A program made the position numbers and the translations under genes. Shown piece after piece: positions 34,080 to 42,622 of a stretch of 64,000 nucleotides of DNA. Positions within the stretch are counted from its first letter, which is position 1. Every line of letters begins with the position of its first letter. The notes beneath the pieces are model-generated. The model did no database searches and was not told where the DNA came from. It saw nothing but the letters and a program-made list of their open reading frames with translations. The stretch is from Chitinophagales bacterium (GTDB taxonomy: Bacteria; Bacteroidota; Bacteroidia; Chitinophagales; Saprospiraceae), in contig JAAFJY010000002.1 of assembly GCA_013299105.1 (NCBI GenBank), positions 62,001-126,000 on the forward strand, given 5' to 3'.

Positions 34080-34844
34080 ATGAGAGTTACCACCATCCAA
34101 GCACGCCTCAATTGGGAAGACGCTGAAACCAACCGGGCTTATTTCAGCGAAAAAATAGCTGGCTTGAGCGAAACCCCTGATTTGGTCGTTTTGCCTGAAA
34201 TGTTCAGTACAGGATTCAGCATGAATGCCGCTGCTTTGGCTGAAACAATGGATGGTCCCACCCTGGCCTGGCTGCGCAATGAAGCCAGTAAATTGGGTGC
34301 GGTCATCACGGGCAGTTTCATCGTGAAGGATGGAGAGCACTACTACAATCGCTTGATCTGGATGCAGCCCGATGGGCAGTTTTTTCATTACGACAAACGC
34401 CACTTGTTCACCTTTGCAGGCGAAAACAAGCATTACGATGCGGGCCAAAAACACTTGATCGTGGAGTGGAAAGGCTGGAAAATCATGCCTTTGATCTGCT
34501 ATGACTTGCGTTTCCCGGTTTGGAGCCGCAACGTGCAAGGTTACGACTTGCTGATCTACGTGGCCAATTGGCCCGAAGTACGCAGTTATGCCTGGCAAAG
34601 CCTGCTCACTGCCCGCGCCATCGAAAACCAGGCTTACACCATCGGCGTCAATGTAGTAGGGCAGGATGGCAAAGGGATTTCGTATTCAGGGGACACGGTC
34701 ATTCACAATTACGCTGGCGAGGTGCTGTACCGCGTTTCGCACACCGAGGATGTGTTTACCCTCGAATTAGACAAAACTGCTCAAGCCGAATTTCGCGCCA
34801 AATTCGCTTTTTTGAACGACCGGGATGGGTTTGAGCTGAGGTGA
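34080..34844 (+). CDS. Nitrilase-superfamily amidohydrolase (omega-amidase/YafV-like)
   Basis: The protein is 254 residues with the E-K-C triad: E40 in VVLPEMFSTGF, K106 in YDKRHLF and C140 in LICYDLRFP. The FxxGF and RFPVWSR details are closest to omega-amidases that hydrolyse alpha-ketoglutaramate and alpha-ketosuccinamate. I chose the ATG at 34080; a TTG four codons upstream overlaps the truA stop. No signal peptide. Confidence 0.9.
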   Translation: MRVTTIQARLNWEDAETNRAYFSEKIAGLSETPDLVVLPEMFSTGFSMNAAALAETMDGPTLAWLRNEASKLGAVITGSFIVKDGEHYYNRLIWMQPDGQFFHYDKRHLFTFAGENKHYDAGQKHLIVEWKGWKIMPLICYDLRFPVWSRNVQGYDLLIYVANWPEVRSYAWQSLLTARAIENQAYTIGVNVVGQDGKGISYSGDTVIHNYAGEVLYRVSHTEDVFTLELDKTAQAEFRAKFAFLNDRDGFELR

Positions 34845-34902
34845 GTTTGGGGATCAAACCAGTTGACCAGTGTAAACCATTAGTTCCCTTAAAACGTCCA
34901 CC

Positions 34903-36258
34903 TTACTCCCTACTAGAACTCTGATAAACCCCAATCTCCGCCAATTCCACCTGCCCTTTCAGCGCACGCAGCACTGTGATCCGTAGTTTATTGGTCTCAA
35001 TGGGCTTGAAGCGCAGGAGGCGCTTGTAGCCAATGGTGCTGAAAGTTGCCAATTCTTTCCATTGGCCTCCGCTCCAATACTCCAACTTGGCCTCCGCGAT
35101 GCGCTGGCCGTTGAGGATGTTTTCCTGCAAAGCGATGCGGTCAAAGCGCAGGGGCTTTTTGCCCAATTCTAAAACCTGGGCCTGCATGGTCGTGAGGGGA
35201 ATCGCGGTATTGAACTCGCCATCGGTTAGTTTGGCCAGCTTTTTCCCTTTTTTGGCCAGATTTTTCTTAAAAGTTTCATCCAAAATGCTGCGAAACTCTT
35301 TGATATTGGTCACATCTTGGGCACTGAGCAGACCCTCGCGGTTGGGAGGGATGTTGAGCAGCAAGAGGCTATTGCGCCCCACGGATTGGTAATACAGGTT
35401 CACCAGGTTTTGGGGTGAGCGCACCTTGTCGTCTTCTTTGGGGTGGTAAAACCAGCCCGGACGAATGGACACATCGGTTTCGGCAGGGATCCATTTGTCG
35501 CCGTACTCGTCACCACGATTCAGGTAAGTGGCATCGGCCACACCGGGGGCCATGCCTTGGGTAATGATCGTTGACCAGCAGGTTTCACCGCCATTGCCAG
35601 CCTCGTTGCCTACCCAGCGCACATCGGGGCCTACGTCTGAAAACATCACGGCTTTGGGTTGCAACTCGCGTACCATGGCCCAGTAACCTTCAAAATCGTA
35701 GTGCATGTCCTTGGCGTTTTCGCCTTTGGCCCCATCAAACCACACTTCATACATCTCGCCGTATTCGGTCAACAACTCGCGCAGTTGGTTTTTGTAAAAA
35801 TCATTGTACGCCGCTGTGCCGTAGCTGGGCTCATGTCGATCCCAAGGCGAGAGGTAGAAGCCAAATTTCAGCCCGGCAGCGCGGCAGGCATCGGCCACTT
35901 CGCGCACGATGTCGCCTTGTCCATTCTTCCAAGGGCTGTTTTTGACCGAGTGCTCGGTATATTTTGAGGGCCACAGGCAAAAGCCGTCGTGGTGCTTGGC
36001 GGTCAGAATGGCCAATTTGAAACCCGCTGCCTTGAGGGCCGTCGCCCATTGCTTGGCGTCGAATTTAGTGGGGCTAAAAATGCTGGGGCTCTCGGTACCA
36101 TCCCCCCACTCCTTGTCGGTGAAAGTGTTCACGGTGAAGTGCAGGAAAGCGGTGGTTTCCATTTGCTGCCAAGCAAGCTGCCGGGAATGTGGCAGGGGCA
36201 GATCCTGGGCTTGGACAAGGGTGGCGATCAGGAGAAAGAATAGGGTGAGGTAGCGCAT
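34903..36258 (-). CDS. GH29 alpha-L-fucosidase
   Basis: The ATG at 36258 gives a signal peptide ending VQAQ. The catalytic (beta/alpha)8 domain carries KHHDGF (88-93), YLSPWDRHEP and the nucleophile D175 in EVWFDGAKGE. The C-terminal part (about 330-451) includes a beta-sandwich of the type found in bacterial GH29 enzymes. It hydrolyses terminal alpha-linked fucose from glycans. It is the last gene of a minus-strand carbohydrate block. Confidence 0.93.
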   Translation of the reverse strand: MRYLTLFFLLIATLVQAQDLPLPHSRQLAWQQMETTAFLHFTVNTFTDKEWGDGTESPSIFSPTKFDAKQWATALKAAGFKLAILTAKHHDGFCLWPSKYTEHSVKNSPWKNGQGDIVREVADACRAAGLKFGFYLSPWDRHEPSYGTAAYNDFYKNQLRELLTEYGEMYEVWFDGAKGENAKDMHYDFEGYWAMVRELQPKAVMFSDVGPDVRWVGNEAGNGGETCWSTIITQGMAPGVADATYLNRGDEYGDKWIPAETDVSIRPGWFYHPKEDDKVRSPQNLVNLYYQSVGRNSLLLLNIPPNREGLLSAQDVTNIKEFRSILDETFKKNLAKKGKKLAKLTDGEFNTAIPLTTMQAQVLELGKKPLRFDRIALQENILNGQRIAEAKLEYWSGGQWKELATFSTIGYKRLLRFKPIETNKLRITVLRALKGQVELAEIGVYQSSSRE

Positions 36259-36259
36259 G

Positions 36260-36291
36260 GTTGGTGAGTTGAAATGTTGAAAGTTGAAAAG
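36260..36291. repeat. GTTGAAA heptad repeat (upstream of GH29)
   Basis: Units GTTGGTGA, GTTGAAAT, GTTGAAA and GTTGAAAAG lie just upstream of the GH29 ATG. They can pair with the TTTCAAC heptads at 36462-36491. Confidence 0.55.
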
Positions 36292-36461
36292 AAAAGGCTT
36301 CGAGATCGGGTTTTGCGGTATAAAGAGATCATCCTTTGGGTCTTTTTCCAAAAACAGGCCATGAAAGGGTACAAACCCGCTTCATGACCTGCTTTGTAAG
36401 GATTTGAGAAGCGACAAAAGCAAATTGAGGCTAAAATTTCAAAAATCAAGACCAGCCCCTC

Positions 36462-36491
36462 TTTTTAACATTTCAACCCTCAACATTCAAC
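36462..36491. repeat. TTTCAAC heptad repeat (downstream of the isomerase-like gene)
   Basis: TAACATTTCAACCCTCAAC and ATTCAAC units lie right after the stop of the TIM-barrel gene, in inverted orientation to 36260-36291. Confidence 0.55.
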
Positions 36492-36496
36492 GCCCC

Positions 36497-37549
36497 TCAG
36501 ATGCCCAATACCTTGCGATTGAACGCCTCGTCTGAGCCGCCGCCTGCAAAGTCGTCGAAGGCTTTGGTGGTCACTTCGATGATGTGATCCTGGATAAAAG
36601 GCGCGCCTTCAGCCGCGCCCTGTTGTGGGCTCTTGATGCAACATTCCCATTCCAATACCGCCCAGCCATCGTAGTCGTACTGCGACAATTTGCTGAAAAT
36701 ACCCGCAAAATCCACTTGGCCATCGCCTAATGAGCGGAAACGGCCCGCCCGCTGCGCCCAGCCTTGGAAGCCACTGTAAACGCCTTGAGCGCCAGTTGGG
36801 TTGAACTCGGCATCTTTCACGTGGAAGGCTTTGATGCGGTCGTGGTACAGGTCGATGAAGGACAAATAATCCAAGCATTGCAATACAAAGTGGCTGGGGT
36901 CATAGTTGATATTGGCGCGTGGGTGGCCATCAAGCGCATCCACAAACATCTCGAAAGTGACCCCATCGTGCAGGTCTTCGCCGGGGTGGAGTTCGTAGCA
37001 AGCGTCCACACCACAGTCTTCAAACACGTCGAGGATGGGCTTCCAACGCTTGGCCAATTCGCCAAAACCTGTTTCCACCAAACCCGCAGGGCGCTGCGGC
37101 CAAGGGTAGAGGAAAGGCCAAAGCAAGGCCCCAGAAAAAGTCACATGCGACTTGAGGCCCAGGTTTTTGCTGGCCATTGCGGCCCATTTCACCTGTTGTA
37201 CCGCCCATTCGGTGCGGGCTTTGGAGTTGCCGTGTACGCTGGCAGGTGCAAAACCGTCGAACATGGCGTCGTAAGCCGGGTGTACAGCCACCAATTGCCC
37301 TTGTAAGTGGGTGCTCAATTCGGTGATCGACAAACCGTAAGCGGCAATTTTGCCTTTCAGTTCATCGCAATAAGTTTTGCTTTCAGCAGCTTTTTGCAGG
37401 TCGATCAAGCGTGGGTCCCAGGTTGGGATCTGAATGCCTTTGTAGCCTAGGCCGGAAGCCCATTTGCATACGCTATCCAGGCTATTGAACGGGGCCTCAT
37501 CGCCCATGAACTGGGCCAGAAAAATGGCTGGTCCTTGGATGGTTTTCAT
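36497..37549 (-). CDS. Sugar phosphate isomerase/epimerase-like TIM-barrel protein
   Basis: This 350-residue xylose-isomerase-like (AP endonuclease family 2 fold) protein has probable metal ligands in ACYELHPGED, INYDPSHFVLQ, FHVKDAEF and VLEWECC. There is no signal peptide. In Bacteroidota, such proteins next to a Gfo/Idh oxidoreductase take part in sugar oxidation-epimerisation routes, and that pairing is seen here with the gene at 39.8 kb. Substrate unknown. Confidence 0.87.
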   Translation of the reverse strand: MKTIQGPAIFLAQFMGDEAPFNSLDSVCKWASGLGYKGIQIPTWDPRLIDLQKAAESKTYCDELKGKIAAYGLSITELSTHLQGQLVAVHPAYDAMFDGFAPASVHGNSKARTEWAVQQVKWAAMASKNLGLKSHVTFSGALLWPFLYPWPQRPAGLVETGFGELAKRWKPILDVFEDCGVDACYELHPGEDLHDGVTFEMFVDALDGHPRANINYDPSHFVLQCLDYLSFIDLYHDRIKAFHVKDAEFNPTGAQGVYSGFQGWAQRAGRFRSLGDGQVDFAGIFSKLSQYDYDGWAVLEWECCIKSPQQGAAEGAPFIQDHIIEVTTKAFDDFAGGGSDEAFNRKVLGI

Positions 37550-37574
37550 AATTGAATATGGATTTGCAATTTAT

Positions 37575-37600
37575 GGTTGAAGGGTTGAAATGTTGAAGAG
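37575..37600. repeat. GTTGAAA heptad repeat (upstream of the isomerase-like gene)
   Basis: The units GGTTGAAG, GGTTGAAAT and GTTGAAG stand in the gap between the M1 peptidase stop and the TIM-barrel start. Confidence 0.5.
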
Positions 37601-37620
37601 AACGGGTGTCTCGTCAGCGA

Positions 37621-39282
37621 TCAGGAGCCTTTCGCAATGTCGTAAAGCCCCCACCGGTTGGGGTCCACCTCCGGTTTATCGCCAGGTGAAAGCTTGATGA
37701 TCTTTTCGGTGCTGTTGAGCTCAATTCGTTCCAGCTTTCCGCCCACTTTTACTTCGATGGGCAGGTAAACGGGCAATTGATTGGGGCCTTCCCAGCGCAG
37801 GCTCAAGGTATTGTTCTCCACCTTCGAAATCAACTTTGGCAAAGCTGCCTGGCGCAGGTAAAGGTCAAAAAACCAGTCAAGTTTCAGCTTGCTGTGTTTT
37901 TCACAAATGCGTTGAAAGTCTTCGGTGGTAGCAAAATGGCATTGGCTGCCATCCGTTGTGCGTTCCATCTCAGCGTCAGCGTAGCACATTTCACGCAAGG
38001 CATTCATCAGGGCTTCTTTGCCGATCAGGTAGCGCAAGGTATGCAAAATCCAAGCTCCTTTGGTATAAATCGGGGCCCGGTAAATTTCTTTGGACGACTG
38101 GCTTTTAGCCGGAGCAACGGCCAGGTTGTTCGGAAAGCGGCGCATGTTGTCCATGTAGGCGTGGTAGCCTTTCATGCCTTGTTTTTCTTCCAGGTAAAGG
38201 GCCTGCATGTACGTGCAAAAACCCTCGTGGATCCACATGTCTTTCCAGTCGAAATTGGTCACGAGGTTGCCCCACCATTCGTGGCCAAATTCGTGGTGGT
38301 GCAGGGCGTCGAAACCCCAGTCTTTGCCGCCAGTCATCGAGCCATTGTTGAAATTGGCCCCGTAAGCAATGATGCTCTGGTGCTCCATACCCAGGTGAGG
38401 GGTTTGGGCTACACCATATTTATCGGCCCGAAACGGGTAAGGGCCAAGTAAGCTTTCATAAAATCGGATGTGCTCCATGATTTCCGTAAAAAGCTTTTTG
38501 CCTTTGTCATAATCTTCGGGCAACACAAAAAACATCACTGGAAAATCCTCCCCTGCGATGCTTTTGTAAGTGCCATCAATGCGGCGGTAGGGCGCGATGT
38601 TAAGCGCTACATTATATACATTGATCGGCGTGGAGATGAACCAATTGTAGCTCACACTGCCGTCTTTGTGCTCGGCTTCGGTTTCCATGCGGCCATTACA
38701 GGCGGCTACCAGGCCCTTGGGCACTCGCACATGGAGAGCCATCGAGTCGGGTTCGTCCGACACATGGTCTTTGACAGGCCACCACAAATCGGCCCCTTCG
38801 CCCTGGCAAGTGGTCGCGATCCAATGGGCCCCTTGCTTGGTTTTGGCCCATGAGAAGCCGCCGTCCCAAGGTGCACGGATGGCTATCCTGGGGTTGCCGC
38901 CGTAGCGAATGCGCACTGACACCCATTCCCCTGCTTGCCGAGTATGGCCCAGGTTAATCCAGATTTTGCCTTGCTCGCGGCGCTGATTGGTGACTTGTGG
39001 ACTGACTGGGTCGCTGAGGTCCCATACTTCTTCCACCTGCAGAAGGGTATCGAGGTCCAGAACCAGGTAGTTCATCGGGTGTACCACCTTGGCTTTGACG
39101 ATGACTTGCCCCTCAATGCGTTTTTCATCTGGAAAAATGCGGATCGCCAGGTCGTAAAAACTGACATCGTAGGCTGCTTGCTCATACATCAAGGGGCCCC
39201 CTGAGTCGAGGATGGGTACTTGGGCTTGCAGTAGTTTTGCAAACCCAAGTACGAGCAGTAAAAAGAAGAAAGTTTTCTTCAT
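37621..39282 (-). CDS. Secreted M1-family metallopeptidase (second copy type)
   Basis: The ATG at 39282 gives a signal peptide ending LLQAQ. The zinc site is HEFGHE (H330, E331, H334) with third ligand E353 in IHEGF. The exopeptidase signature is GMEHQ at about 298-302. The length of 553 residues is shorter than classical aminopeptidase N, with no large C-terminal helical domain. It sits inside the carbohydrate block but has no obvious link to it. Confidence 0.9.
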   Translation of the reverse strand: MKKTFFFLLLVLGFAKLLQAQVPILDSGGPLMYEQAAYDVSFYDLAIRIFPDEKRIEGQVIVKAKVVHPMNYLVLDLDTLLQVEEVWDLSDPVSPQVTNQRREQGKIWINLGHTRQAGEWVSVRIRYGGNPRIAIRAPWDGGFSWAKTKQGAHWIATTCQGEGADLWWPVKDHVSDEPDSMALHVRVPKGLVAACNGRMETEAEHKDGSVSYNWFISTPINVYNVALNIAPYRRIDGTYKSIAGEDFPVMFFVLPEDYDKGKKLFTEIMEHIRFYESLLGPYPFRADKYGVAQTPHLGMEHQSIIAYGANFNNGSMTGGKDWGFDALHHHEFGHEWWGNLVTNFDWKDMWIHEGFCTYMQALYLEEKQGMKGYHAYMDNMRRFPNNLAVAPAKSQSSKEIYRAPIYTKGAWILHTLRYLIGKEALMNALREMCYADAEMERTTDGSQCHFATTEDFQRICEKHSKLKLDWFFDLYLRQAALPKLISKVENNTLSLRWEGPNQLPVYLPIEVKVGGKLERIELNSTEKIIKLSPGDKPEVDPNRWGLYDIAKGS

Positions 39283-39310
39283 GATTGAAATACTAGCACT
39301 CAGTTTTGAC

Positions 39311-39721
39311 CTATGCATACTTTCTCCAGCCACCCAAAATGGCTCCGGCGATGGCATAAATCACAATGTTACAACCCCCATCAATCCAAGACAGTTCGTA
39401 AGGGCGAAAGCTGAACAAGTTATTGATCATCGTAGGCAAAAAGGTAAACACAAAACCAATGCCCGTACCTGTGACCAGGCCATCTTGCAGGGACTCCACC
39501 CGCATCCGACGAAACAATAGTGCCATCATGGTAGCAATAATGGCTGAAGCAATGATACTGCTGATGTAGGTTTTGGGCCCCACATTTGCGGCCGCTTCAG
39601 CAGTAAGCTCATTCAGGTCCATCCATTTTTGGTTGAAAAGGGTGTACCAACCCATGGGAATGACTTGTCCCAAAATGGTGATGACCACAATGGCCAGGGT
39701 GTTGATTTTTAAGTTTCTCAT
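39311..39721 (-). CDS. DUF1761-like small integral membrane protein
   Basis: The protein has 136 residues with four hydrophobic helices (about 8-27, 52-68, 84-104, 113-130). The pattern of an early GQVIPMGWYTLFNQKWMDL, then AAANVGPKTYISS, resembles DUF1761 proteins. It overlaps no other gene and lies 28 bases before the M1 peptidase. Function not known. Confidence 0.75.
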   Translation of the reverse strand: MRNLKINTLAIVVITILGQVIPMGWYTLFNQKWMDLNELTAEAAANVGPKTYISSIIASAIIATMMALLFRRMRVESLQDGLVTGTGIGFVFTFLPTMINNLFSFRPYELSWIDGGCNIVIYAIAGAILGGWRKYA

Positions 39722-39733
39722 AGTCGCTGTTTA

Positions 39734-39773
39734 GAGTTGAAAAGTTTAAGGTTGAAGGGTTGAAAAGAGGGGG
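39734..39773. repeat. GTTGAAA heptad repeat (upstream of the DUF1761-like gene)
   Basis: GAGTTGAAAAG, GGTTGAAGGGTTGAAAAG units. The GGGTTGAAAA at the end is the inverse of TTTTCAACCC at 39792-39802, so a stem with a loop of about 35 bases is possible. Confidence 0.55.
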
Positions 39774-39790
39774 AGCATTTGAGCAAGTCC

Positions 39791-39830
39791 GTTTTTCAAC
39801 CCCTCTTCTCAACTTCTCACCCCCTCAACT
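39791..39830. repeat. TTTTCAAC heptad repeat (downstream of the Gfo/Idh gene)
   Basis: TTTTTCAACCCCTCTTCTC, AACTTCTCACCCCCTCAAC units reach the stop codon of the Gfo/Idh gene. Confidence 0.55.
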
Positions 39831-40981
39831 CACATCTTGATCCACTTCTGGTCAGATTGCCCCGACTCAATCACCTTGTCGATGAAATGCATGCCGCGTA
39901 CCCCATCGCTCACCGTGGGGTAATCGGTGTAAACTGGATCGGGCTCCAGACCTGCCAGGCGGGCTTGTACGCACATGGCAAAGTTGCGGTAAATGTTGGC
40001 AAAAGCCTCCAGGTAGCCTTCAGGATGCCCGGCTGGCACGCGCATGTTGGCGTTGGCATCGGGGGCCAATGGGCTCATTTTGGGGCGCAAGACCTGCTTG
40101 GGCTGATCCAGCCATTTCACGGTCAGGGTGTTGGGCTCCATTTGGTGCCATTCCAGGCCGCCTTTTTCGCCATACACCCGGATGTTGAGGGCATTTTCTT
40201 CACCTGCCGAAATCTGGCTGGCGTGTAAAACCCCTTTTGCACCATTTTCAAAACGCAGCAACACGTTGCCGTCGTCGTCGAGCTGGCGACCAGGTACAAA
40301 AATGCTGATGTCAGCGCAGAGCTCGGTGATTTTCAGTCCCGTGATGTATTCAGCCAAGTTTTCGGCGTGGGTGCCGATGTCGCCCATTGCACCTGCAATC
40401 CCCGATTGCTTGGGGTCGGTGCGCCAGATGGCTTGCTTGTAGTTGTTGTCTTCTTCCTTGGTCGAAAGCCAACCCTGGGGATATTCGACCACAATTTTGC
40501 GGATCTTGCCCAAGTCCCCATTTTTGATCATCCAGCGGGCGTGTTTCACCATTGGGTAGCCTGTGTAGTTGTGGGTAAGCGCAAACAGGAGGCCCGTTTT
40601 TTTCACCAGGGCTTCCAGTTCCAAGGCTTCTTCCATGTTGAACGAGATGGGCTTATCGCATACCACGTGGAAACCGTTTTCCAAGGCCATTTTGGCAGGA
40701 CCGTAGTGCACGTGGTTGGGGGTCACGATGGCGATGAAGTCCATGCGCACCCCTTCGGGTAGGGCTTTTTCTTTTTCGATCATTTCCTGGTACGAGCCAT
40801 ATACACGATCAGCGGGCAGGTACAGGTCTTCGCCAGATAGACGAGATTTTTCGGGGTCGGCACTGAAGGCACCACAAACCAATTCAATATGGCCGTCGAT
40901 GGCCGCTGCAATGCGGTGTACACTGCCAATAAAGGCCCCGCGTCCACCACCGACCATGCCCATACGGATTTTTCTTTTCAT
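39830..40981 (-). CDS. Gfo/Idh/MocA-family oxidoreductase
   Basis: The N-terminal Rossmann fold has GMVGGGRGAFIG at about 8-19. The family motif in the nucleotide domain includes VTPNHVHYGPA and VVCDKPIS with the conserved Lys. The C-terminal alpha/beta domain contains IGTHAENLAEY. The length of 383 residues is normal. It probably oxidises a sugar, inositol or glycoside with NAD(P). It lies downstream of an MFS carrier, but a terminator separates the two, so expression is partly independent. Confidence 0.93.
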   Translation of the reverse strand: MKRKIRMGMVGGGRGAFIGSVHRIAAAIDGHIELVCGAFSADPEKSRLSGEDLYLPADRVYGSYQEMIEKEKALPEGVRMDFIAIVTPNHVHYGPAKMALENGFHVVCDKPISFNMEEALELEALVKKTGLLFALTHNYTGYPMVKHARWMIKNGDLGKIRKIVVEYPQGWLSTKEEDNNYKQAIWRTDPKQSGIAGAMGDIGTHAENLAEYITGLKITELCADISIFVPGRQLDDDGNVLLRFENGAKGVLHASQISAGEENALNIRVYGEKGGLEWHQMEPNTLTVKWLDQPKQVLRPKMSPLAPDANANMRVPAGHPEGYLEAFANIYRNFAMCVQARLAGLEPDPVYTDYPTVSDGVRGMHFIDKVIESGQSDQKWIKM

Positions 40982-41036
40982 GATAAAAGTTGGGTTTGTT
41001 GATTAGAGTATAAAACTTGAACAGGCTGTAAAGTAT

Positions 41037-41081
41037 AAAAAATTGGGCACTTGGAACAACAGCCCAAATGCCCAATTTTTT
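41037..41081 (-). terminator. Intrinsic terminator after the MFS gene
   Basis: AAAAAATTGGGCA (41037-41049) and TGCCCAATTTTTT (41069-41081) form a perfect 13-bp inverted repeat with a 19-base loop. Read from the MFS gene it ends in a T run; symmetry makes it bidirectional. Confidence 0.75.
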
Positions 41082-41096
41082 CAAAAACTGAAAAAA

Positions 41097-42311
41097 CTAG
41101 TGTTTCGTCCGTTGCTCTTCCAATTTGCCACGCATGAAAAACAAGATGCCGAAGGCAACGATCAGAATGGCAGGAAAAATCATCAGGTTACTGAGCGCGT
41201 ATTGGCCTGCGGCAAGCTCTGCTGCATCACCCGTCAGGCCAGAAGCAGTGGCTTTATTACGGGCTGAGTCGATCCAGCCGCCCACGACGGGCTGCATGAT
41301 CCCCGTGGCAAACATCCCAACCCCACCAATCAAAGACAAGCCCATAGCGCCAGACTTTGGAATGTATTCGGCCACAAAACCAAGCATAGTTGGCCAGAAA
41401 TAACACACACCAATGGCAAACAAGATGGCAGATACGTAAACCATCACTCCTCCATCGGTTTTGCTCATCAGAAAGATTCCCAGGCAAGCAATGATGGCTG
41501 AAATAAACAGTACCCCGATCGGATTTAGGCGGTGTACCACAGGTCCAGCAAAGAAACGCCCAACTGCCATCAAGCCAGTTACCATTGCTAAAACCAGCAT
41601 TGGCTGACCGCTGGCTGCACCCAAGAGGCGCTCGATCCATTGTTGTGTACTCAATTCAGCATTCGCAGTCAGGACCATGCACAGCAGCATAAAAATGTAC
41701 AAGGGAGTGAAAATGCCTTTGAGGTTGGAACCCAGGCTGGCCTCTCCGGCTTCTTCGCCTTTAGGAAAATGCTGCCCCATGAACAAGTAACCGTAAATGG
41801 CCATCGGAATCAACATGACTGCAACTTGCATTTGCCAAGTAGCACCCGCTCCTGTTAAAAACTGCGAAATCAATGCCCCCAAGAAGATCCCTCCAGGGAA
41901 CCACACATGGAAGCGGTTGAGCATGGTTGTTTGGTTGTTTTTGTACATTCCAGCAACGAGCGGATTACAAGCTGCTTCAACAGAGCCATTGGCAAAACCA
42001 ATGAAAAAGTTGGAGATCAATAACACGCCAAAACTCCCAGCAAAAATGGTAGAAACAATCCCAACCAGGTGCGAAACAAAGGCCACCCAAATCATTTTTT
42101 TAGCACCCAGCACATTATATAGATACCCCCCCACCATCGTGGCAATCGGAAAACCCAAGATCGCCATTTGGTTGATGTATCCCAGTTGCGTGTCGTTCAA
42201 ATTCAGTTTGGTACTCAGTTCGGACAGAATCCCCGCCCGAATGGCGAAGGCAAAGGCAGTGGTAACCAGTGCAAAACAGCTGGCAATGAAGAGTCGAGAC
42301 TTGCTGTACAT
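41097..42311 (-). CDS. MFS transporter (sugar/fucose-permease-like)
   Basis: This 404-residue protein has about 12 transmembrane helices (start MYSKSRLFIASCFALVTT). The YINQMAILGFPIATMVGGYLY segment and the GLMAVGRFFAGPVVHR motif are like FHS/FucP-type sugar symporters. It heads the carbohydrate block with the Gfo/Idh gene. Substrate not proven. The 311 bases upstream hold only AT-rich sequence with no gene or confident promoter. Confidence 0.88.
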   Translation of the reverse strand: MYSKSRLFIASCFALVTTAFAFAIRAGILSELSTKLNLNDTQLGYINQMAILGFPIATMVGGYLYNVLGAKKMIWVAFVSHLVGIVSTIFAGSFGVLLISNFFIGFANGSVEAACNPLVAGMYKNNQTTMLNRFHVWFPGGIFLGALISQFLTGAGATWQMQVAVMLIPMAIYGYLFMGQHFPKGEEAGEASLGSNLKGIFTPLYIFMLLCMVLTANAELSTQQWIERLLGAASGQPMLVLAMVTGLMAVGRFFAGPVVHRLNPIGVLFISAIIACLGIFLMSKTDGGVMVYVSAILFAIGVCYFWPTMLGFVAEYIPKSGAMGLSLIGGVGMFATGIMQPVVGGWIDSARNKATASGLTGDAAELAAGQYALSNLMIFPAILIVAFGILFFMRGKLEEQRTKH

Positions 42312-42622
42312 AGTTTATGTGTTAGTAGGTAAAAACTTACCCTGCTCATTTTGCCGCTAGGCTAAGTTTTTACGTTAGTAGATGATGCAGCCAATGTACA
42401 AAATCTTATTGCGAATTAAATACATCATACCGTATAAAACACTTAAAAATAGATCAAAGGACATAAAAATGGGGTGTTTGCTTGCACTTTGTAGGGTTTT
42501 TGGCTGCATTTAGAGGCAAAAAACAGCGGTTCACCTAATTTTCACCTGCTTTGTGGCGCTTTGTGTACCTTCGGAAGGATTTCTGCTTTGCAGAGCTTTT
42601 TTCTATATATACTTACTCTTCT
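42312..42622. other. Intergenic region between divergent MFS and esterase genes
   Basis: This 311-base AT-rich gap has no gene. It contains GTAGGTAAAAACTTACC near 42325-42342, a short inverted repeat, and weak TACCTTCG at about 42568-42575, a -7-like box for the esterase gene. Confidence 0.4.

Noticed and set aside
29593-39830. Heptad arrays as a CRISPR
   Set aside because: There are no regular spacers or Cas genes; the units are short and only adjacent.
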